The translations under genes were made by a program, and so were the position numbers. The notes under the pieces were generated by a model that saw nothing but the letters and a program-made list of their open reading frames with translations, ran no database searches and was not told the origin of the DNA. From Sphingomonas sp. Leaf33 (GTDB lineage Bacteria; Pseudomonadota; Alphaproteobacteria; Sphingomonadales; Sphingomonadaceae): a stretch of 64,000 nt of DNA. Below are positions 36,047-46,299 of this stretch, piece after piece. Position 1 is the first letter of the stretch. Each line of letters starts with the position of its first letter. The stretch is from positions 1,730,786-1,794,785 of the forward strand of contig NZ_LMLB01000001.1 in the NCBI RefSeq assembly GCF_001421785.1, given 5' to 3'.

Positions 36047-37200
36047 AGACAGTCACTATCCTCGGTGCGACCGGATCGGTCGGCACCTCGACCCTCGACT
36101 TGATCGAACGGTCGCCGGAACAGTTCGAAGTGATCGCGCTGACCGCCAATTGCGACGTCGCCAAGCTCGCCGATGCCGCGCGCCGCACGCGGGCGAAACG
36201 AGCGGTGGTCGCGGACGAGACCTGCCTGCCGGCGTTGCGCGACGCGCTGGCCGGCACCGATACCGAAGTCGCCGGTGGTCCCGCCGCGGTCGCCGAGACG
36301 GCGGCGATGGACGCCGACTGGACCATGGCGGCGATCGTCGGCTGTGCGGGCCTGAAGCCGGTGATGGCGGCGATCGAGCAGGGCAGGGCGGTCGCGCTCG
36401 CCAACAAGGAAGCGCTCGTTTCGGCCGGCGACGTCATGATGGCGGCCGTCGCCCGCACCGGCGCTACGCTGCTGCCGGTCGATTCGGAACATAATGCGAT
36501 CTTCCAGTGCCTGGAGCCCGCCAACCGCGACCGTGTCCGCCGCGTCATCCTGACTGCGAGCGGCGGCCCGTTCCGCGAACGATCGCTCGACGAGATGCGC
36601 CGCATCACGCCGGCACAAGCGGTCGCGCATCCCAACTGGTCGATGGGTGCCAAGATCTCGGTCGATTCGGCGTCGATGATGAACAAGGGGCTTGAGCTGA
36701 TCGAGGCCAGGCACCTGTTCGCGCTCCGCCCCGACCAGCTGGACGTGCTGGTTCACCGCCAGTCGGTGATTCACAGCCTGGTCGAATATGTCGACGGCTC
36801 GCTGCTGGCGCAGCTTGGGCCGCCCGATATGCGCGTGCCGATCGCCCATGCACTCGCCTGGCCGGACCGGATGGCAACACCGATGGCTCCGCTCGATCTC
36901 GCCGCCATCGGCCGGCTCGATTTCGAAGCGGCCGACATGGTCCGCTTCCCCGCCCTGGCGCTGGCACGCGCCGCGCTGGAGGCGGGCGGGGCGCGACCGG
37001 CCATCCTGAATGCGGCGAACGAGGTCGCCGTCGCGGCCTTCCTGGCGGGCACGATCGGCTTTCTTGAAATTGCCGCAATCGTGGCGGATACGATGGACAG
37101 CTACGATCCGGGCGCGCCGGACACCCTGGATGCCGTGCTTGAGGTCGACGCGGGGGCGCGACGGATCGCAGGGGATCGTGTACTGGCGAAAGCCGCTTAG
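36043..37200 (+). CDS. dxr: 1-deoxy-D-xylulose 5-phosphate reductoisomerase
   Basis: The ATG overlapping cdsA gives 385 aa. The NADPH loop GATGSVGTSTLD is at 8-19, ALANKEALV follows, and the metal/substrate segments are LPVDSEHNAIFQ and the SMGAKISVDSASMMNKGLE helix. It catalyses the second step of the MEP isoprenoid pathway, feeding uppS. The frame upstream is an antisense-like extension and is ignored. Confidence 0.97.
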   Translation: MKTVTILGATGSVGTSTLDLIERSPEQFEVIALTANCDVAKLADAARRTRAKRAVVADETCLPALRDALAGTDTEVAGGPAAVAETAAMDADWTMAAIVGCAGLKPVMAAIEQGRAVALANKEALVSAGDVMMAAVARTGATLLPVDSEHNAIFQCLEPANRDRVRRVILTASGGPFRERSLDEMRRITPAQAVAHPNWSMGAKISVDSASMMNKGLELIEARHLFALRPDQLDVLVHRQSVIHSLVEYVDGSLLAQLGPPDMRVPIAHALAWPDRMATPMAPLDLAAIGRLDFEAADMVRFPALALARAALEAGGARPAILNAANEVAVAAFLAGTIGFLEIAAIVADTMDSYDPGAPDTLDAVLEVDAGARRIAGDRVLAKAA

Positions 37201-37210
37201 GATTGGCTGC

Positions 37211-38344
37211 GTGACCGAAGCTCCCGGATTTCTCCTCTACATCGGCGCCTTTCTCCTGCTGCTCGGGCCGCTCGTGTTCATTCACGAATTCGGCCACTAC
37301 ATCGCCGGCCGCTGGTTCGGGGTGAAGGCGGAGGAATTCTCGATCGGCTTCGGCCGCGAAGTCGCCGGTTTCACCGACGCGCGCGGTACGCGCTGGAAGT
37401 TCGGCTGGCTGCCGCTGGGCGGCTATGTGAAGTTCGCCGGCGACATGAACCCGGCATCGCAACCGACCGCCGAATGGTTGCAACTGCCACCGTCCGAACG
37501 CGCGAAGACGTTCCAGGCGAAGCCCGTGTGGCAGCGCGCGATCATCGTCGCGGCCGGCCCGGCGATCAACCTGATCCTGGCGGTCCTGATCCTGGGCGGC
37601 TTTGCGCTCGCCTATGGCCAGAGCACGACGCCGCCCGTCGTCGGCGTGATCGAGGCGGGGAGTGCCGCGGCGAAGGCCGGCCTGGCGCGGGGCGATCGCA
37701 TCGTCGAAATCGGCGACAAGTCGGTCGATCGGTTCGACGATCTGCGGATGTACGCCGCGATGCGTCCGGGCGAGACCGTGACGGTCGATATCGTCCGCAA
37801 CGGACGGACGATCCCGGTGCCGCTGACCATCGGCACGATCCGCGAGGGCGACCGGTTCGGCAATCAGTACAAGGTCGGCCGGATCGGCATCGGTCCGTCG
37901 GCGCCCGTATGGTCGCCGGTGTCGGTAGTCGAGGCGCCCGTCATTGGCGTGCGGCGTACCGGCGAAATTCTGGGCATGATGGTCGACACGATCGGTCAGA
38001 TCGTAACCGGCCGCCGGTCTTTGCAGGAACTGGGCGGGCCGCTGAAGATCGCGCAGGTGTCGGGCGAACAGCTGACGCTGGGGTGGCCAGAGTTCATTTC
38101 GCTGATGGCGCTCATCTCGATTAATCTGGGATTCATCAACCTGTTGCCAGTTCCGGTTCTCGACGGGGGGCATCTGATGTTCTACGCGGTCGAGGCGATA
38201 CGTCGGCGGCCGGTCAGTCCGCAGGCGATGGAATGGGCGTTTCGCGGCGGATTGGCCGCGATCCTGGCGCTGATGGTCCTGGTGACGATCAACGACCTGG
38301 GCGCCTTTGGACTTTGGCGCGGTATAGCCGGGCTGGTCGGCTAA
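37211..38344 (+). CDS. rseP: Site-2 metalloprotease RseP
   Basis: A GTG start at 37211 gives 377 aa (VTEAPGFLLYIGAF). The zinc motif HEFGH is at 25-29 in the first helix. One PDZ-like domain (about residues 130-220) precedes the second metal motif PVPVLDGGHL. It cleaves membrane-bound anti-sigma factors and remnant signal peptides. Its position between dxr and bamA is the standard proteobacterial order. Confidence 0.95.
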   Translation: MTEAPGFLLYIGAFLLLLGPLVFIHEFGHYIAGRWFGVKAEEFSIGFGREVAGFTDARGTRWKFGWLPLGGYVKFAGDMNPASQPTAEWLQLPPSERAKTFQAKPVWQRAIIVAAGPAINLILAVLILGGFALAYGQSTTPPVVGVIEAGSAAAKAGLARGDRIVEIGDKSVDRFDDLRMYAAMRPGETVTVDIVRNGRTIPVPLTIGTIREGDRFGNQYKVGRIGIGPSAPVWSPVSVVEAPVIGVRRTGEILGMMVDTIGQIVTGRRSLQELGGPLKIAQVSGEQLTLGWPEFISLMALISINLGFINLLPVPVLDGGHLMFYAVEAIRRRPVSPQAMEWAFRGGLAAILALMVLVTINDLGAFGLWRGIAGLVG

Positions 38345-38436
38345 AGCCGATGGGCCGACTTGATCGGCTGACCCGCATGGGGCAGGGCGGCACGCGATTG
38401 CCGTCGAGCAGAAATTTTTCCGACTGGGGTGGATAC

Positions 38437-41220
38437 GTGACTTCGAACAAGCGCTCGACAGCATCGGTGCGTGGCGCCGCCGCGCTGCTGACCGGTACCA
38501 TCCTGGCCGGTGTGCCGATGGTCGCCCAGGCTCAGGCCCAGACGACGCCCCCGGCGGCCGCAACCCGGCAGCCCGCCGCGACGACGGCGGCCGCGCCTGC
38601 GCCGGTGCTGGCGCCCGCGGTGACGCGGACGATCCGCACCATCCGCGTCGAAGGCTCGCAGCGCGTCGAGCCGGACACGATCCTGAGCTATACCAAGCTG
38701 CGGATCGGGCAGGACTACACCAACGAGACGATCGACCAGGCGATCAAGGACTTGCTGGCGTCCGACCTGCTGGCCGACGTGTCGATCGCCGGCGTCGAGA
38801 CGGGCGACCTGGTCGTCCGCGTCCGCGAGAACCCGATCATCAACCGCGTGGTGCTGGAGGGCAACAAGCGGCTGAAGAACGACAAGATCGAAAAGGAACT
38901 GAAGCTTAAGCCGCGGCAGATCTTCACGCGCACCGCAGTGCGTGCCGACGTCGCGCGCATCGTCGAGCTGTATCGCCGCCAGGGCCGCTTCGCCGCGGTG
39001 GTCGAACCGAAGATGGTCAGCCTGGACCAGAACCGCGTCGACGTGATCTTCGAAATCCGCGAAGGGCCCAAGTCCAAGGTCCGCCAGATCAACATCATCG
39101 GCAACGAGGTGTTCGACGACGGCAAGCTGCGCAAGGAAATGGTGACGAAGGAGTCGCGACTGACGACCCTGCTGTCGTCCAACACCTCCTACGACCAGGA
39201 TCGCCTGGCCTATGACCAGCAGAAGCTGCGCCAGTTCTACCTGACCAACGGCTATGCCGATTTCCGCGTCATCTCGGCCGTCGCCGAGCTGACCCCGGAC
39301 AAGCGCGACTTCATCATCACCTACGTGGTCGAGGAAGGCCCGCGCTACAAGTTCGGCGACGTGACCGTCGACAGCGACATCCGCGACTTCAGCGACACCG
39401 CGCTGGCTGCCTCGCTGCCGATGAAGAAGGGCGACTGGTACGACGCCAAGAAGGTCGAGGATTCGGTCGAGTCGCTGAGCGAGGCGTCGGGCCTGTTCGG
39501 GTACGCGTTCGCGGAGGTGGAGCCGGAATTCCAGCGCAACCGCGAAAACCTGACGATGACGATCAACTTCAAGATCAAAGAAGCCAATCGGACATATGTC
39601 GAGAAGATCGACATCACCGGCAACACGCAGACGCAGGACCGCGTGGTCCGTCGCGAGATGCGCCTGGCCGAAGGCGACGCGTTCAACACCTTCCTGGTGA
39701 AGCGGTCGACCGACCGCATCAATTCGCTCGGCTATTTCCAGGACAAGTTCGAGATCGAGCAGAAGCCCGGCTCGACGCCGGACCGCATCACGCTGAACGC
39801 CAATGTCGAGGAACGCGCGACCGGCGAGCTGTCGCTGTCGGCAGGCTTCTCGAGCCTCGAGCGGTTCATCATCCAGGCGTCGATCCGCCAGCGCAACTTC
39901 CGCGGCAAGGGCCAGGACCTGCGCGCTTCGGTCAACTATTCGAGCTATTCGAAGGCGGTCGAACTGGGCTTCACCGAACCCTATCTGTTCGACAAGAACG
40001 TCGCGCTCGGCCTGACGATCTTCCGTCGCGACCTCAACGCGTTCAACCTGACGCAGAGCGGCGACCGGACGACGACCTATTCGCAGGTGTCGACCGGCTT
40101 CCAGCTCGCGACCGGCGTGCCGCTGACCGAATTCTGGACGCTGTCGGGCCGCTACAACCTGTCGCAGGACAATGTCGGGCTCGACCCGGCGCTGTACTTC
40201 ACAAACGGGGTCTGCGACCCGATCAAGGCCGGACGCTATCTGTGCGAGGCGGTCGGCAACCGCCTGACCTCGTCGGTCGGCCTCGGGCTTAGCTTCGACA
40301 GCCTGAACAGTCGCCTGCGCCCGACGCGCGGCCAGCGCGTGTCGCTGTCGGGTGACTTCGCCGGTCTCGGCGGTCAGGTCCGGTACCTGCGCGGCGTGGT
40401 CAACGCGGCGAAATACTGGGGTATCGGGCGCAGCGGCTTCATCTTCTCGACGACGGCCGAGGGCGGCTACATCCACAGCCTGGAGGACAGCCGTGGCCCG
40501 GGCATCGATCCTGTCCGCATCGTCGACCGCTTCTATCTGGGCGAACCGCAGTTCCGCGGGTTCGACATCCGCGGCGTCGGTCCGCGCGTGCAGCGCATCC
40601 CGTACACCGGCACGGTTGCCGGCGGAGACCAGGCACTGGTCACCGACCGCAACCAGATCGTCGACGACGCGCTGGGCGGCCGCGCCTATTATCTGGGCAA
40701 GGCGGAGCTCGAGATTCCGCTCGGCGCCGGTGCACGCGAAATGGGCCTGCGTCCGTCGATCTTCGTTCAGGCCGGCGCACTGTTCGGCGTGACCCGCCCG
40801 CTGCCGACGACGGCGTTCGCCCAGGCGCGCAATGCCGATGGCTCGCTGCGGTTCAACTCGGACGGGTCGCCGACGCTGCTCGATTTCCAGAGCTATGCCA
40901 AGGACGAGCAGGGCCGTCAGCTGTACGCCAATGCGCTCGATGCAACCGCCGTGCCCACGACCTGCGCGGTCGGCAGCTCCGCCACGCTTGGCGGGCCGTG
41001 TGTCGGCACGCAGGTCAACACCGCCATCCTGGGTTCGCCGACACCTGCCTTCTTCGAACGCTTCGTCGGCGATTCGGCGCGACCGCGCCTGTCCGTCGGT
41101 ATCGGCGTCAACTGGAACTCCCCGTTCGGTCCCCTCCGCATCGACCTGGCCAAGGCGCTGCTGAAGGAGCCGGGCGACGACACCAAGCTTCTCACCTTCA
41201 ACGTAGGGACTCAGTTCTGA
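38437..41220 (+). CDS. bamA: Outer membrane protein assembly factor BamA
   Basis: A GTG at 38437 with GGGGTGG upstream opens a signal peptide ([20 protein letters not shown]), giving 927 aa. An Ala/Pro linker (to about residue 65) leads to five POTRA domains (about 67-410) and a 16-strand barrel ending in FNVGTQF. The [12 protein letters not shown] segment is the loop-6 motif. Two Cys pairs (593/603 and 843/855) lie in probable surface loops that enlarge the protein beyond E. coli BamA (about 810 aa). It inserts outer-membrane proteins. Confidence 0.96.
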   Translation: MTSNKRSTASVRGAAALLTGTILAGVPMVAQAQAQTTPPAAATRQPAATTAAAPAPVLAPAVTRTIRTIRVEGSQRVEPDTILSYTKLRIGQDYTNETIDQAIKDLLASDLLADVSIAGVETGDLVVRVRENPIINRVVLEGNKRLKNDKIEKELKLKPRQIFTRTAVRADVARIVELYRRQGRFAAVVEPKMVSLDQNRVDVIFEIREGPKSKVRQINIIGNEVFDDGKLRKEMVTKESRLTTLLSSNTSYDQDRLAYDQQKLRQFYLTNGYADFRVISAVAELTPDKRDFIITYVVEEGPRYKFGDVTVDSDIRDFSDTALAASLPMKKGDWYDAKKVEDSVESLSEASGLFGYAFAEVEPEFQRNRENLTMTINFKIKEANRTYVEKIDITGNTQTQDRVVRREMRLAEGDAFNTFLVKRSTDRINSLGYFQDKFEIEQKPGSTPDRITLNANVEERATGELSLSAGFSSLERFIIQASIRQRNFRGKGQDLRASVNYSSYSKAVELGFTEPYLFDKNVALGLTIFRRDLNAFNLTQSGDRTTTYSQVSTGFQLATGVPLTEFWTLSGRYNLSQDNVGLDPALYFTNGVCDPIKAGRYLCEAVGNRLTSSVGLGLSFDSLNSRLRPTRGQRVSLSGDFAGLGGQVRYLRGVVNAAKYWGIGRSGFIFSTTAEGGYIHSLEDSRGPGIDPVRIVDRFYLGEPQFRGFDIRGVGPRVQRIPYTGTVAGGDQALVTDRNQIVDDALGGRAYYLGKAELEIPLGAGAREMGLRPSIFVQAGALFGVTRPLPTTAFAQARNADGSLRFNSDGSPTLLDFQSYAKDEQGRQLYANALDATAVPTTCAVGSSATLGGPCVGTQVNTAILGSPTPAFFERFVGDSARPRLSVGIGVNWNSPFGPLRIDLAKALLKEPGDDTKLLTFNVGTQF

Positions 41221-41855
41221 TGAAGACCGTTTTTGCTACCGCCCTTCTCGCCGCGAGCGCGATGATCCCGAACCTGGCCGCTGCGCAGGCGCTGCCGGAT
41301 GCCAAGATCGCCGTCGTCGACAGCGATCGCATCTTTGGCCAGTGCACGGCGTGCGTTGCCGCGAACACCCAGCTCCAGGCGCAGCGCGCACAGCTCCAGA
41401 CGCTGGCGCAGCAGCTTGGCACGCCGCTCCAGACCGAGGCGCAGTCGCTCCAGACCGCGGTGACCGCTGCCAAGGGCACGCCGGATGCCGCGCTCCAGAC
41501 GCGCATCCGCACGTTCGAGACGCGTCAGCAGCAGGCGCAGCAGCAGGTCCAGACACAGGAACAGACGTTCCAGCGCAACGTGGCGTACGTCCGCCAGCAG
41601 ATCGGCGAACGGCTGGGCCCGGTCATCACGCAGGTCGCGAGCCAGCGCGGTGCGACGATCGCCGTCGACAAGAACAACACCTTCTACAACGCCCCTGCCG
41701 TCGACATCACCGACGCCGTTCTGGCCGCGCTGAACACCGCGCTGCCGTCGGTCAGCGTGACGGCACCGGCACAGGCCGCTGCTCCGGCCGCCGGCACCAC
41801 GCCGGCTCCGACGTCTGCGCGACCCGCCACGACCCGGCCCGCCACCGGCCGATGA
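41220..41855 (+). CDS. OmpH/Skp-family periplasmic chaperone
   Basis: The ATG shares one base with the bamA stop (TGATG). The 211-aa protein has a signal peptide ([20 protein letters not shown]), a beta core starting [11 protein letters not shown], and a Gln-rich coiled coil (about 43-130) that forms the tentacles. The C-terminus is a Pro/Thr/Ala tail. Skp escorts unfolded outer-membrane proteins to BamA. An unusual [10 protein letters not shown] stretch gives two nearby Cys. Confidence 0.9.
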   Translation: MKTVFATALLAASAMIPNLAAAQALPDAKIAVVDSDRIFGQCTACVAANTQLQAQRAQLQTLAQQLGTPLQTEAQSLQTAVTAAKGTPDAALQTRIRTFETRQQQAQQQVQTQEQTFQRNVAYVRQQIGERLGPVITQVASQRGATIAVDKNNTFYNAPAVDITDAVLAALNTALPSVSVTAPAQAAAPAAGTTPAPTSARPATTRPATGR

Positions 41856-42337
41856 GCGACGGGGCGGACACGGCCGTGACCAACCATGGCCCGCTCGATA
41901 CCGCGCGGGTCATGGCGGCACTGCCGCACCGCTATCCGATGCTGCTGGTCGACCGCGTCGAGGAATTGATCCTCGACCGGTCGATCACGGCCATCAAGGC
42001 GGTGACGATCAACGAAGGCTTCTTCCAGGGGCACTTTCCCGGCCGGCCGATCATGCCGGGCGTGCTGATCGTAGAGGCGCTGGCGCAAGCCGCCGGCGTG
42101 CTGGCGGTCGAGAGCCTGGGCCTCGCTGGGACCGGCAAGCTCGTCTATTTCATGTCGATCGACGGCGTGAAATTCCGCAAGCCGGTCGAGCCGGGCGTCT
42201 TGCTCCGGCTTGAGGTCGAATTCGTCCAGAAGCGCGCGCGCGTCTGCAAGTTCGCCGGCAAGGCTAAGATCGACGGGGAACTGGCCGCCGAATGCGAGTT
42301 CACCGCAATGATTGCTGACCCTCCGCAGGCCGCATAA
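41852..42337 (+). CDS. fabZ: 3-hydroxyacyl-[ACP] dehydratase FabZ
   Basis: The ATG overlaps the skp stop as ATGA and gives 161 aa. The hot-dog active site is [19 protein letters not shown] with His61 and Glu75. FabZ dehydrates hydroxyacyl-ACP in fatty acid elongation. An alternative GTG eight codons later (VTNHGPLDT) would also fit the family length. lpxA and lpxD, often adjacent in other proteobacteria, are absent here. Confidence 0.95.
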   Translation: MSDGADTAVTNHGPLDTARVMAALPHRYPMLLVDRVEELILDRSITAIKAVTINEGFFQGHFPGRPIMPGVLIVEALAQAAGVLAVESLGLAGTGKLVYFMSIDGVKFRKPVEPGVLLRLEVEFVQKRARVCKFAGKAKIDGELAAECEFTAMIADPPQAA

Positions 42338-42349
42338 ATCCCACCCTCT

Positions 42350-42378
42350 GTTCGTGCTTCGGCAAGCCCAGGACGAAC
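42350..42378. repeat. Degenerate half copy of the palindromic repeat
   Basis: GTGCTTCGGCAAGCCCAGGA followed by CGAAC matches the reverse complement of one arm of copies A and B with about four mismatches. No second arm is visible. It lies in the 133-bp fabZ-rpmE gap. Confidence 0.5.
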
Positions 42379-42470
42379 GGGGGGCGTCTTTGACTTTTAC
42401 CCAGGCGCGCTGTAACGGCGCGCCTTCCTTTCAGGCTGGTCGGAACCAGCCATTTTCCGGAGCAAGACCC

Positions 42471-42701
42471 ATGAAGGCCGATACGCACCCCGATTACCAC
42501 ATGATCAAGATCCAGATGACCGACGGTACCGTGTTCGAAACCCGCTCCACCTGGGGCAAGGAAGGCGACACGATGCAGCTGGACATCGATCCGCTGGCGC
42601 ACCCGGCCTGGACCGGCGGTCGTGGCCAGATGCTCGATCAGGGCGGCCAAGTCGCACGCTTCAACAAGCGCTTCGGCGGTCTGTCGCTCGGCAAGAAGTA
42701 A
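42471..42701 (+). CDS. rpmE: 50S ribosomal protein L31
   Basis: The start [20 protein letters not shown] gives 76 aa. It is the zinc-free (C-minus) form: no CxxC motif, but the typical FNKRFGGLS ending. L31 helps bridge the two subunits. CCGGAGCAAG lies upstream as the ribosome-binding site. Confidence 0.95.
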   Translation: MKADTHPDYHMIKIQMTDGTVFETRSTWGKEGDTMQLDIDPLAHPAWTGGRGQMLDQGGQVARFNKRFGGLSLGKK

Positions 42702-42763
42702 GCCGGCGAAGGGGCGGGCAGGTCAACGCGGCGTTAACCGTCGCGTGCCACAAGGGCGGTCCC

Positions 42764-43099
42764 ATGTTGACGCCCCTGGAACCCGTCCTGTTCAATGCCG
42801 AATTCGAGCCGGCGGTTTCGACCGACCGGCGTCGTACGCCCCGCGCGCCGGTTTCGCTCGATGCGAAGATCGGCCGCGGCGGCCTCGACCGCACCTTGTG
42901 CAAGGTTACCGACCTGTCGGTGCACGGTGCCCGCATCCAGACCTATTCCGCGCTGAAGACCGGCGCGATGATCTGGCTGACGCTGCCGGTGATCGGCCCT
43001 GTCGTCGCGACCATACGCTGGTCCGACGATTTCGAAGCGGGCTGCGAGTTCCAATCTCCGCTCGACCGCGGACAGTTCGAGCAGCTCGTCACGCCCTGA
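42764..43099 (+). CDS. PilZ-domain protein
   Basis: A 111-aa single-domain protein. The arginine motif RRRTPRAPV is near residues 22-30, and the second motif D-x-S-x-x-G appears as TDLSVHGARI, so cyclic di-GMP binding is likely. It has no other domain and would signal through a partner. RBS AAGGGCGG is 5 nt upstream. It is followed closely by the convergent tRNA-Ser. Confidence 0.85.
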   Translation: MLTPLEPVLFNAEFEPAVSTDRRRTPRAPVSLDAKIGRGGLDRTLCKVTDLSVHGARIQTYSALKTGAMIWLTLPVIGPVVATIRWSDDFEAGCEFQSPLDRGQFEQLVTP

Positions 43100-43114
43100 G
43101 CGTTTGCGACGAAG

Positions 43115-43204
43115 TGGCGGAGAGAGTGGGATTCGAACCCACGGTGAGCTTCCACCCACGGCGGTTTTCAAGACCGCTGCCTTAAACCACTCGGCCATCC
43201 CTCC
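43115..43204 (-). tRNA. tRNA-Ser (anticodon UGA)
   Basis: A 90-nt gene on the minus strand, starting GGAGGGATGGCCGAGTGG. The acceptor stem GGAGGGA pairs with TCTCTCC, and the anticodon loop CTTGAAA has anticodon TGA at 43170-43168. The long variable arm typical of serine tRNAs (GTGGGTGGAAGCTCAC) is followed by the GGGTTCGAATCCC T-arm. CCA is encoded. Confidence 0.97.
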
Positions 43205-43317
43205 GGGTTCGCTGCCCCTTAGCCGTTGCGACCATTTGTGCAAGCGCCGGGATGTTTGGGGTTCCCCCTGTGCGCCCGGCTGTGGCATCACCGCGCCTTG
43301 GTAAACGGGGGTAGCGT

Positions 43318-44343
43318 ATGCGTTGGCGCAAATTGGCGAGCGGGCTGGTGGCCACGACGTTGCTGTTGGCGACCGGCGCCAGCGCGCAGGATGACGTCGG
43401 CTTCCAGAGTTTCCTCCAGTCGATCCGCGGACGGGCGCTTTCCGAAGGGGTTAGGCCCGCGACCTTCGACAGCGTCGCAGCATCGCTGACCTTCAATCCG
43501 CGTGTCGTCGAGCTCGACCGGCAGCAGCCCGAAGCGTCGCCGAACGCGCCCATCCCGAACTTCGCGCCGTATAAGGCGCAGCATGTCGATGCCGCACGCA
43601 TCGGCCGTGGCCGCGCCGCCTATCAGCGCGAACGCCCGCGGCTGGAACGGATCGAGCGCGAGACGGGCGTGCCCGAATCGATCATGGTCGCGATCTGGGG
43701 GCACGAGACGAATTACGGCGCTTACACCGGCAATTTCGATCTGCCGCGCAGCCTGGCCAGCCTCGCCTACGAGGGGCGCCGCCGCCAGCTGTTCACCGAC
43801 GAATTCATCGCGACCCTGAAAATGATCGACCGCGGCGTCCCGCGCGACCGGCTGAAGGGCAGTTGGGCAGGGGCATTCGGCTATCCGCAATTCCTGCCGT
43901 CGGTCTACCTGCGCCTGGCGCGCGACGGCGACGGCGATGGCCGGGCGGATATCTGGTCGAACCCGGCCGATACGCTTGCTTCGATCGCCAATTATTTCGT
44001 CAATGCGGGATGGCGCGCCGGTCAGCCCTGGGGCTTTGCCGTGACGCTGCCAGCAGGCTTCGACCGGGCCGGGATGACCAACCGAACGCTTTCGCCGCGG
44101 TGCCCGCGCGTGCACGATCGCCACAGCCGCTGGCGGACGATCGGCGAGTGGCGACGGCTGGGGATCGTGTCTCAGGACGGTGGGTGGCCGACAGACGACG
44201 TGCTCGCGACCGTCATGGAGCCGGACGGCCCCGGCCGCACCGCGTATCTGCTGACCGGCAATTATCGCGTGATCCTGGATTATAATTGCTCGAATTTCTA
44301 TGCGCTTTCGGTAGGGCTGCTCGCCGATGAAGTCGCTCGTTAG
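43318..44343 (+). CDS. Lytic murein transglycosylase, MltB-like
   Basis: A 341-aa secreted protein: signal peptide MRWRKLASGLVATTLLLATGASA, then an SLT/MltB domain. The catalytic Glu is Glu130 in AIWGHETNYGAYTG, and GSWAGAFGYPQFLPS and DIWSNPADTLASIANYF are further motifs. It cuts the glycan strands with formation of anhydromuropeptides. No lipobox is present, so it is periplasmic, not lipid-anchored. It overlaps the SPOR gene by 17 bp. Confidence 0.92.
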   Translation: MRWRKLASGLVATTLLLATGASAQDDVGFQSFLQSIRGRALSEGVRPATFDSVAASLTFNPRVVELDRQQPEASPNAPIPNFAPYKAQHVDAARIGRGRAAYQRERPRLERIERETGVPESIMVAIWGHETNYGAYTGNFDLPRSLASLAYEGRRRQLFTDEFIATLKMIDRGVPRDRLKGSWAGAFGYPQFLPSVYLRLARDGDGDGRADIWSNPADTLASIANYFVNAGWRAGQPWGFAVTLPAGFDRAGMTNRTLSPRCPRVHDRHSRWRTIGEWRRLGIVSQDGGWPTDDVLATVMEPDGPGRTAYLLTGNYRVILDYNCSNFYALSVGLLADEVAR

Positions 44344-45103
44344 CCTTGTCCTGATCCTTTCCGCGCCGGTAACCGCGCAGGAGCCGCCGCCCGGTGACGG
44401 CCCGCGCGGATCGTCGCAGATCGCGGCGGGCGAAGCGCGTTTCGATGTCGTCGGGCGCGCCGATGTCGCGCAGATGCCCGGCATCTTCGTCATCGCGCGC
44501 GGTTTGCCGGCGGGTGGCTATGCCGAAGTGACGGCACTCGACACCGGCCGGACGATCGTCGCCAATGTGGCCGATGGCGAGGTCGCTGAGGGACGGGTCG
44601 CGATGCTGTCGGTCGACGCCGCCGCGGTGCTGGGCGGAGCGACCGGCGGGGTCCGCGTCCGCCGCGTCGTCGCGCTGGCGCAGGATATCGCGCAGTTGCG
44701 TGCCGGTCGCGCCGGGGAGCCGCGGCCCGATGCGCCGCCCGCCTTGCTCGCCGCGCTGCGCAAGAAACTTCCCGCTACTCCCGTGCCGGCAACGCCACCG
44801 GCGTCGGAGCGCAAGAGTGCGGCCACGTCCCGCAAGCCCGCAGCCGTCCGTCCGGCGTCTGCCGAACCCGTCGTGGCGCCGGGCGCAGTGGTCCGCTCCG
44901 GCTATTCCGTACAGGTTGCCGCCGTCTCCAGCGCCGACCGTGCGATGACGCTGGCCCGGGCGCTGGGTGGCGCGGTCATCGCCGGCCCGCCCGTCTGGCG
45001 TGTCCGCCTCGGGCCCTATCCGACCCTTCCCGCCGCAGAGCGTGCCAAGGCCGATGCGGCCCGGCGCGGTTATGCCGGCGCGACGATCGTCCGTTTTCCC
45101 TGA
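44327..45103 (+). CDS. RlpA-like SPOR-domain protein
   Basis: A 258-aa protein with a short signal peptide (MKSLVSLVLILSAPVTAQ), a beta-rich region (about 40-105) resembling the double-psi barrel of RlpA (FDVVGRADV..GIFVIARGLPAGGYAEV), a Pro/Ala/Lys linker and a C-terminal SPOR domain (about 184-256: SGYSVQVAAVSSADRAMTLA). SPOR domains bind denuded glycan at division sites. It sits between a transglycosylase and dacC, all acting on the cell wall. Confidence 0.82.
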   Translation: MKSLVSLVLILSAPVTAQEPPPGDGPRGSSQIAAGEARFDVVGRADVAQMPGIFVIARGLPAGGYAEVTALDTGRTIVANVADGEVAEGRVAMLSVDAAAVLGGATGGVRVRRVVALAQDIAQLRAGRAGEPRPDAPPALLAALRKKLPATPVPATPPASERKSAATSRKPAAVRPASAEPVVAPGAVVRSGYSVQVAAVSSADRAMTLARALGGAVIAGPPVWRVRLGPYPTLPAAERAKADAARRGYAGATIVRFP

Positions 45104-45126
45104 TTCCTAGCGTACTGGACTGCCCC

Positions 45127-46299
45127 ATGATGAAAGCTCCTGCTCTCGCCTCCATCTTCGCGCTCCTCGCGGCGACACCCGGCATCGCGCAGGCGCCGCC
45201 GTTCCAGACGTCGGCCAGGGTCGCCTATCTCGAGGATCTGTCGACCGGAGCGGTCCTGTTCGAAAAGGACGCCGACGTCCGGATGCCGCCGGCATCGATG
45301 GCGAAGATGATGACCGCCTATGTCGCGTTCGACCTGATCAAGAAGGGCGACCTGAAGCTCGACACGATGGTTACCGTCCGTCCGGAGACGTGGCAGAAGT
45401 GGCACGGGCCGCAGGCGGGTTCGACCATGTTCCTGTCGCCCGGCGAGCAGGTCAGCGTCGACAATCTGCTGAAGGGCATCGTCGTCCTGTCGGGCAACGA
45501 CGCGTGCGTCGTCCTGGCCGAACAGATCGCCGGGACCGAGGAAGCGTTTACCGCGCTGATGAACAAGAAGGCGGCGGAGCTGGGGCTGAAGAACAGCAAC
45601 TTCGGCACGTCGAACGGCTGGCCGGACGGCGGCGTCACTTACGTCACCGCTCGTGACCTGGCGCATCTGGCCGACGCCACGATCAAGAACCACCCGCAGC
45701 TGTACAAGCGCTTCTATTCGCTGCGCCAGTTCACCTGGGGCAAGACGCTGGGGTCGGGCAGCGACATCACCCAGGCCAACCGCGATCCGTTGCTGGGCCG
45801 CGTCGCCGGCGCCGATGGGTTGAAGACCGGCCATACCGAGGAAGCAGGCTATGGCTTCACCGGCTCGGCCGAGCAGAACGGCCGCCGCCTGGTCATGGTC
45901 GTCGCCGGCCTGAACAGCTTCAACGAGCGGATCAGCGAGTCGGTGAAATTCATGGACTGGGGCTTCCGCGCGTGGAAGGCCAAGCCGATCGTCGCCAAGG
46001 GCAAGCGCGTGTCGACCGCCGACGTGCAGGGCGGCAGCGAGAGCGAAGTCGCCCTGGTCGCGCCGAACGACCTGAAGATCACGATTCCCGCCGGCAGCGA
46101 CCCGAAGATGACGGCAAAGGTCGTCTACTCCGGGCCCATCCAGGCACCGATCAAGGCCGGCCAGCATATCGCCGACCTGGTCGTCCAGACCGACGGCGGC
46201 CCGACCTCGACCATGCCGCTGGTCGCCGAAGCCGATGTCGCCGAGGCGGGCTTCTTCGGCCGTGCCTGGGCCGGGCTGATGTCGCTGTTCGGCGCGTGA
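45127..46299 (+). CDS. dacC: D-alanyl-D-alanine carboxypeptidase (PBP5/6-like)
   Basis: A 390-aa penicillin-binding protein with signal peptide. Active-site motifs: Ser57-x-x-Lys60 (PASMAKMM), SGN (VVLSGNDACV) and KTG (DGLKTGHTEEAG). A C-terminal PBP5-type beta domain (about 280-370) ends in an amphipathic anchor (FFGRAWAGLMSLFG). It removes the terminal D-Ala of peptidoglycan stem peptides. Its stop overlaps tmk by GTGA. Confidence 0.95.
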   Translation: MMKAPALASIFALLAATPGIAQAPPFQTSARVAYLEDLSTGAVLFEKDADVRMPPASMAKMMTAYVAFDLIKKGDLKLDTMVTVRPETWQKWHGPQAGSTMFLSPGEQVSVDNLLKGIVVLSGNDACVVLAEQIAGTEEAFTALMNKKAAELGLKNSNFGTSNGWPDGGVTYVTARDLAHLADATIKNHPQLYKRFYSLRQFTWGKTLGSGSDITQANRDPLLGRVAGADGLKTGHTEEAGYGFTGSAEQNGRRLVMVVAGLNSFNERISESVKFMDWGFRAWKAKPIVAKGKRVSTADVQGGSESEVALVAPNDLKITIPAGSDPKMTAKVVYSGPIQAPIKAGQHIADLVVQTDGGPTSTMPLVAEADVAEAGFFGRAWAGLMSLFGA

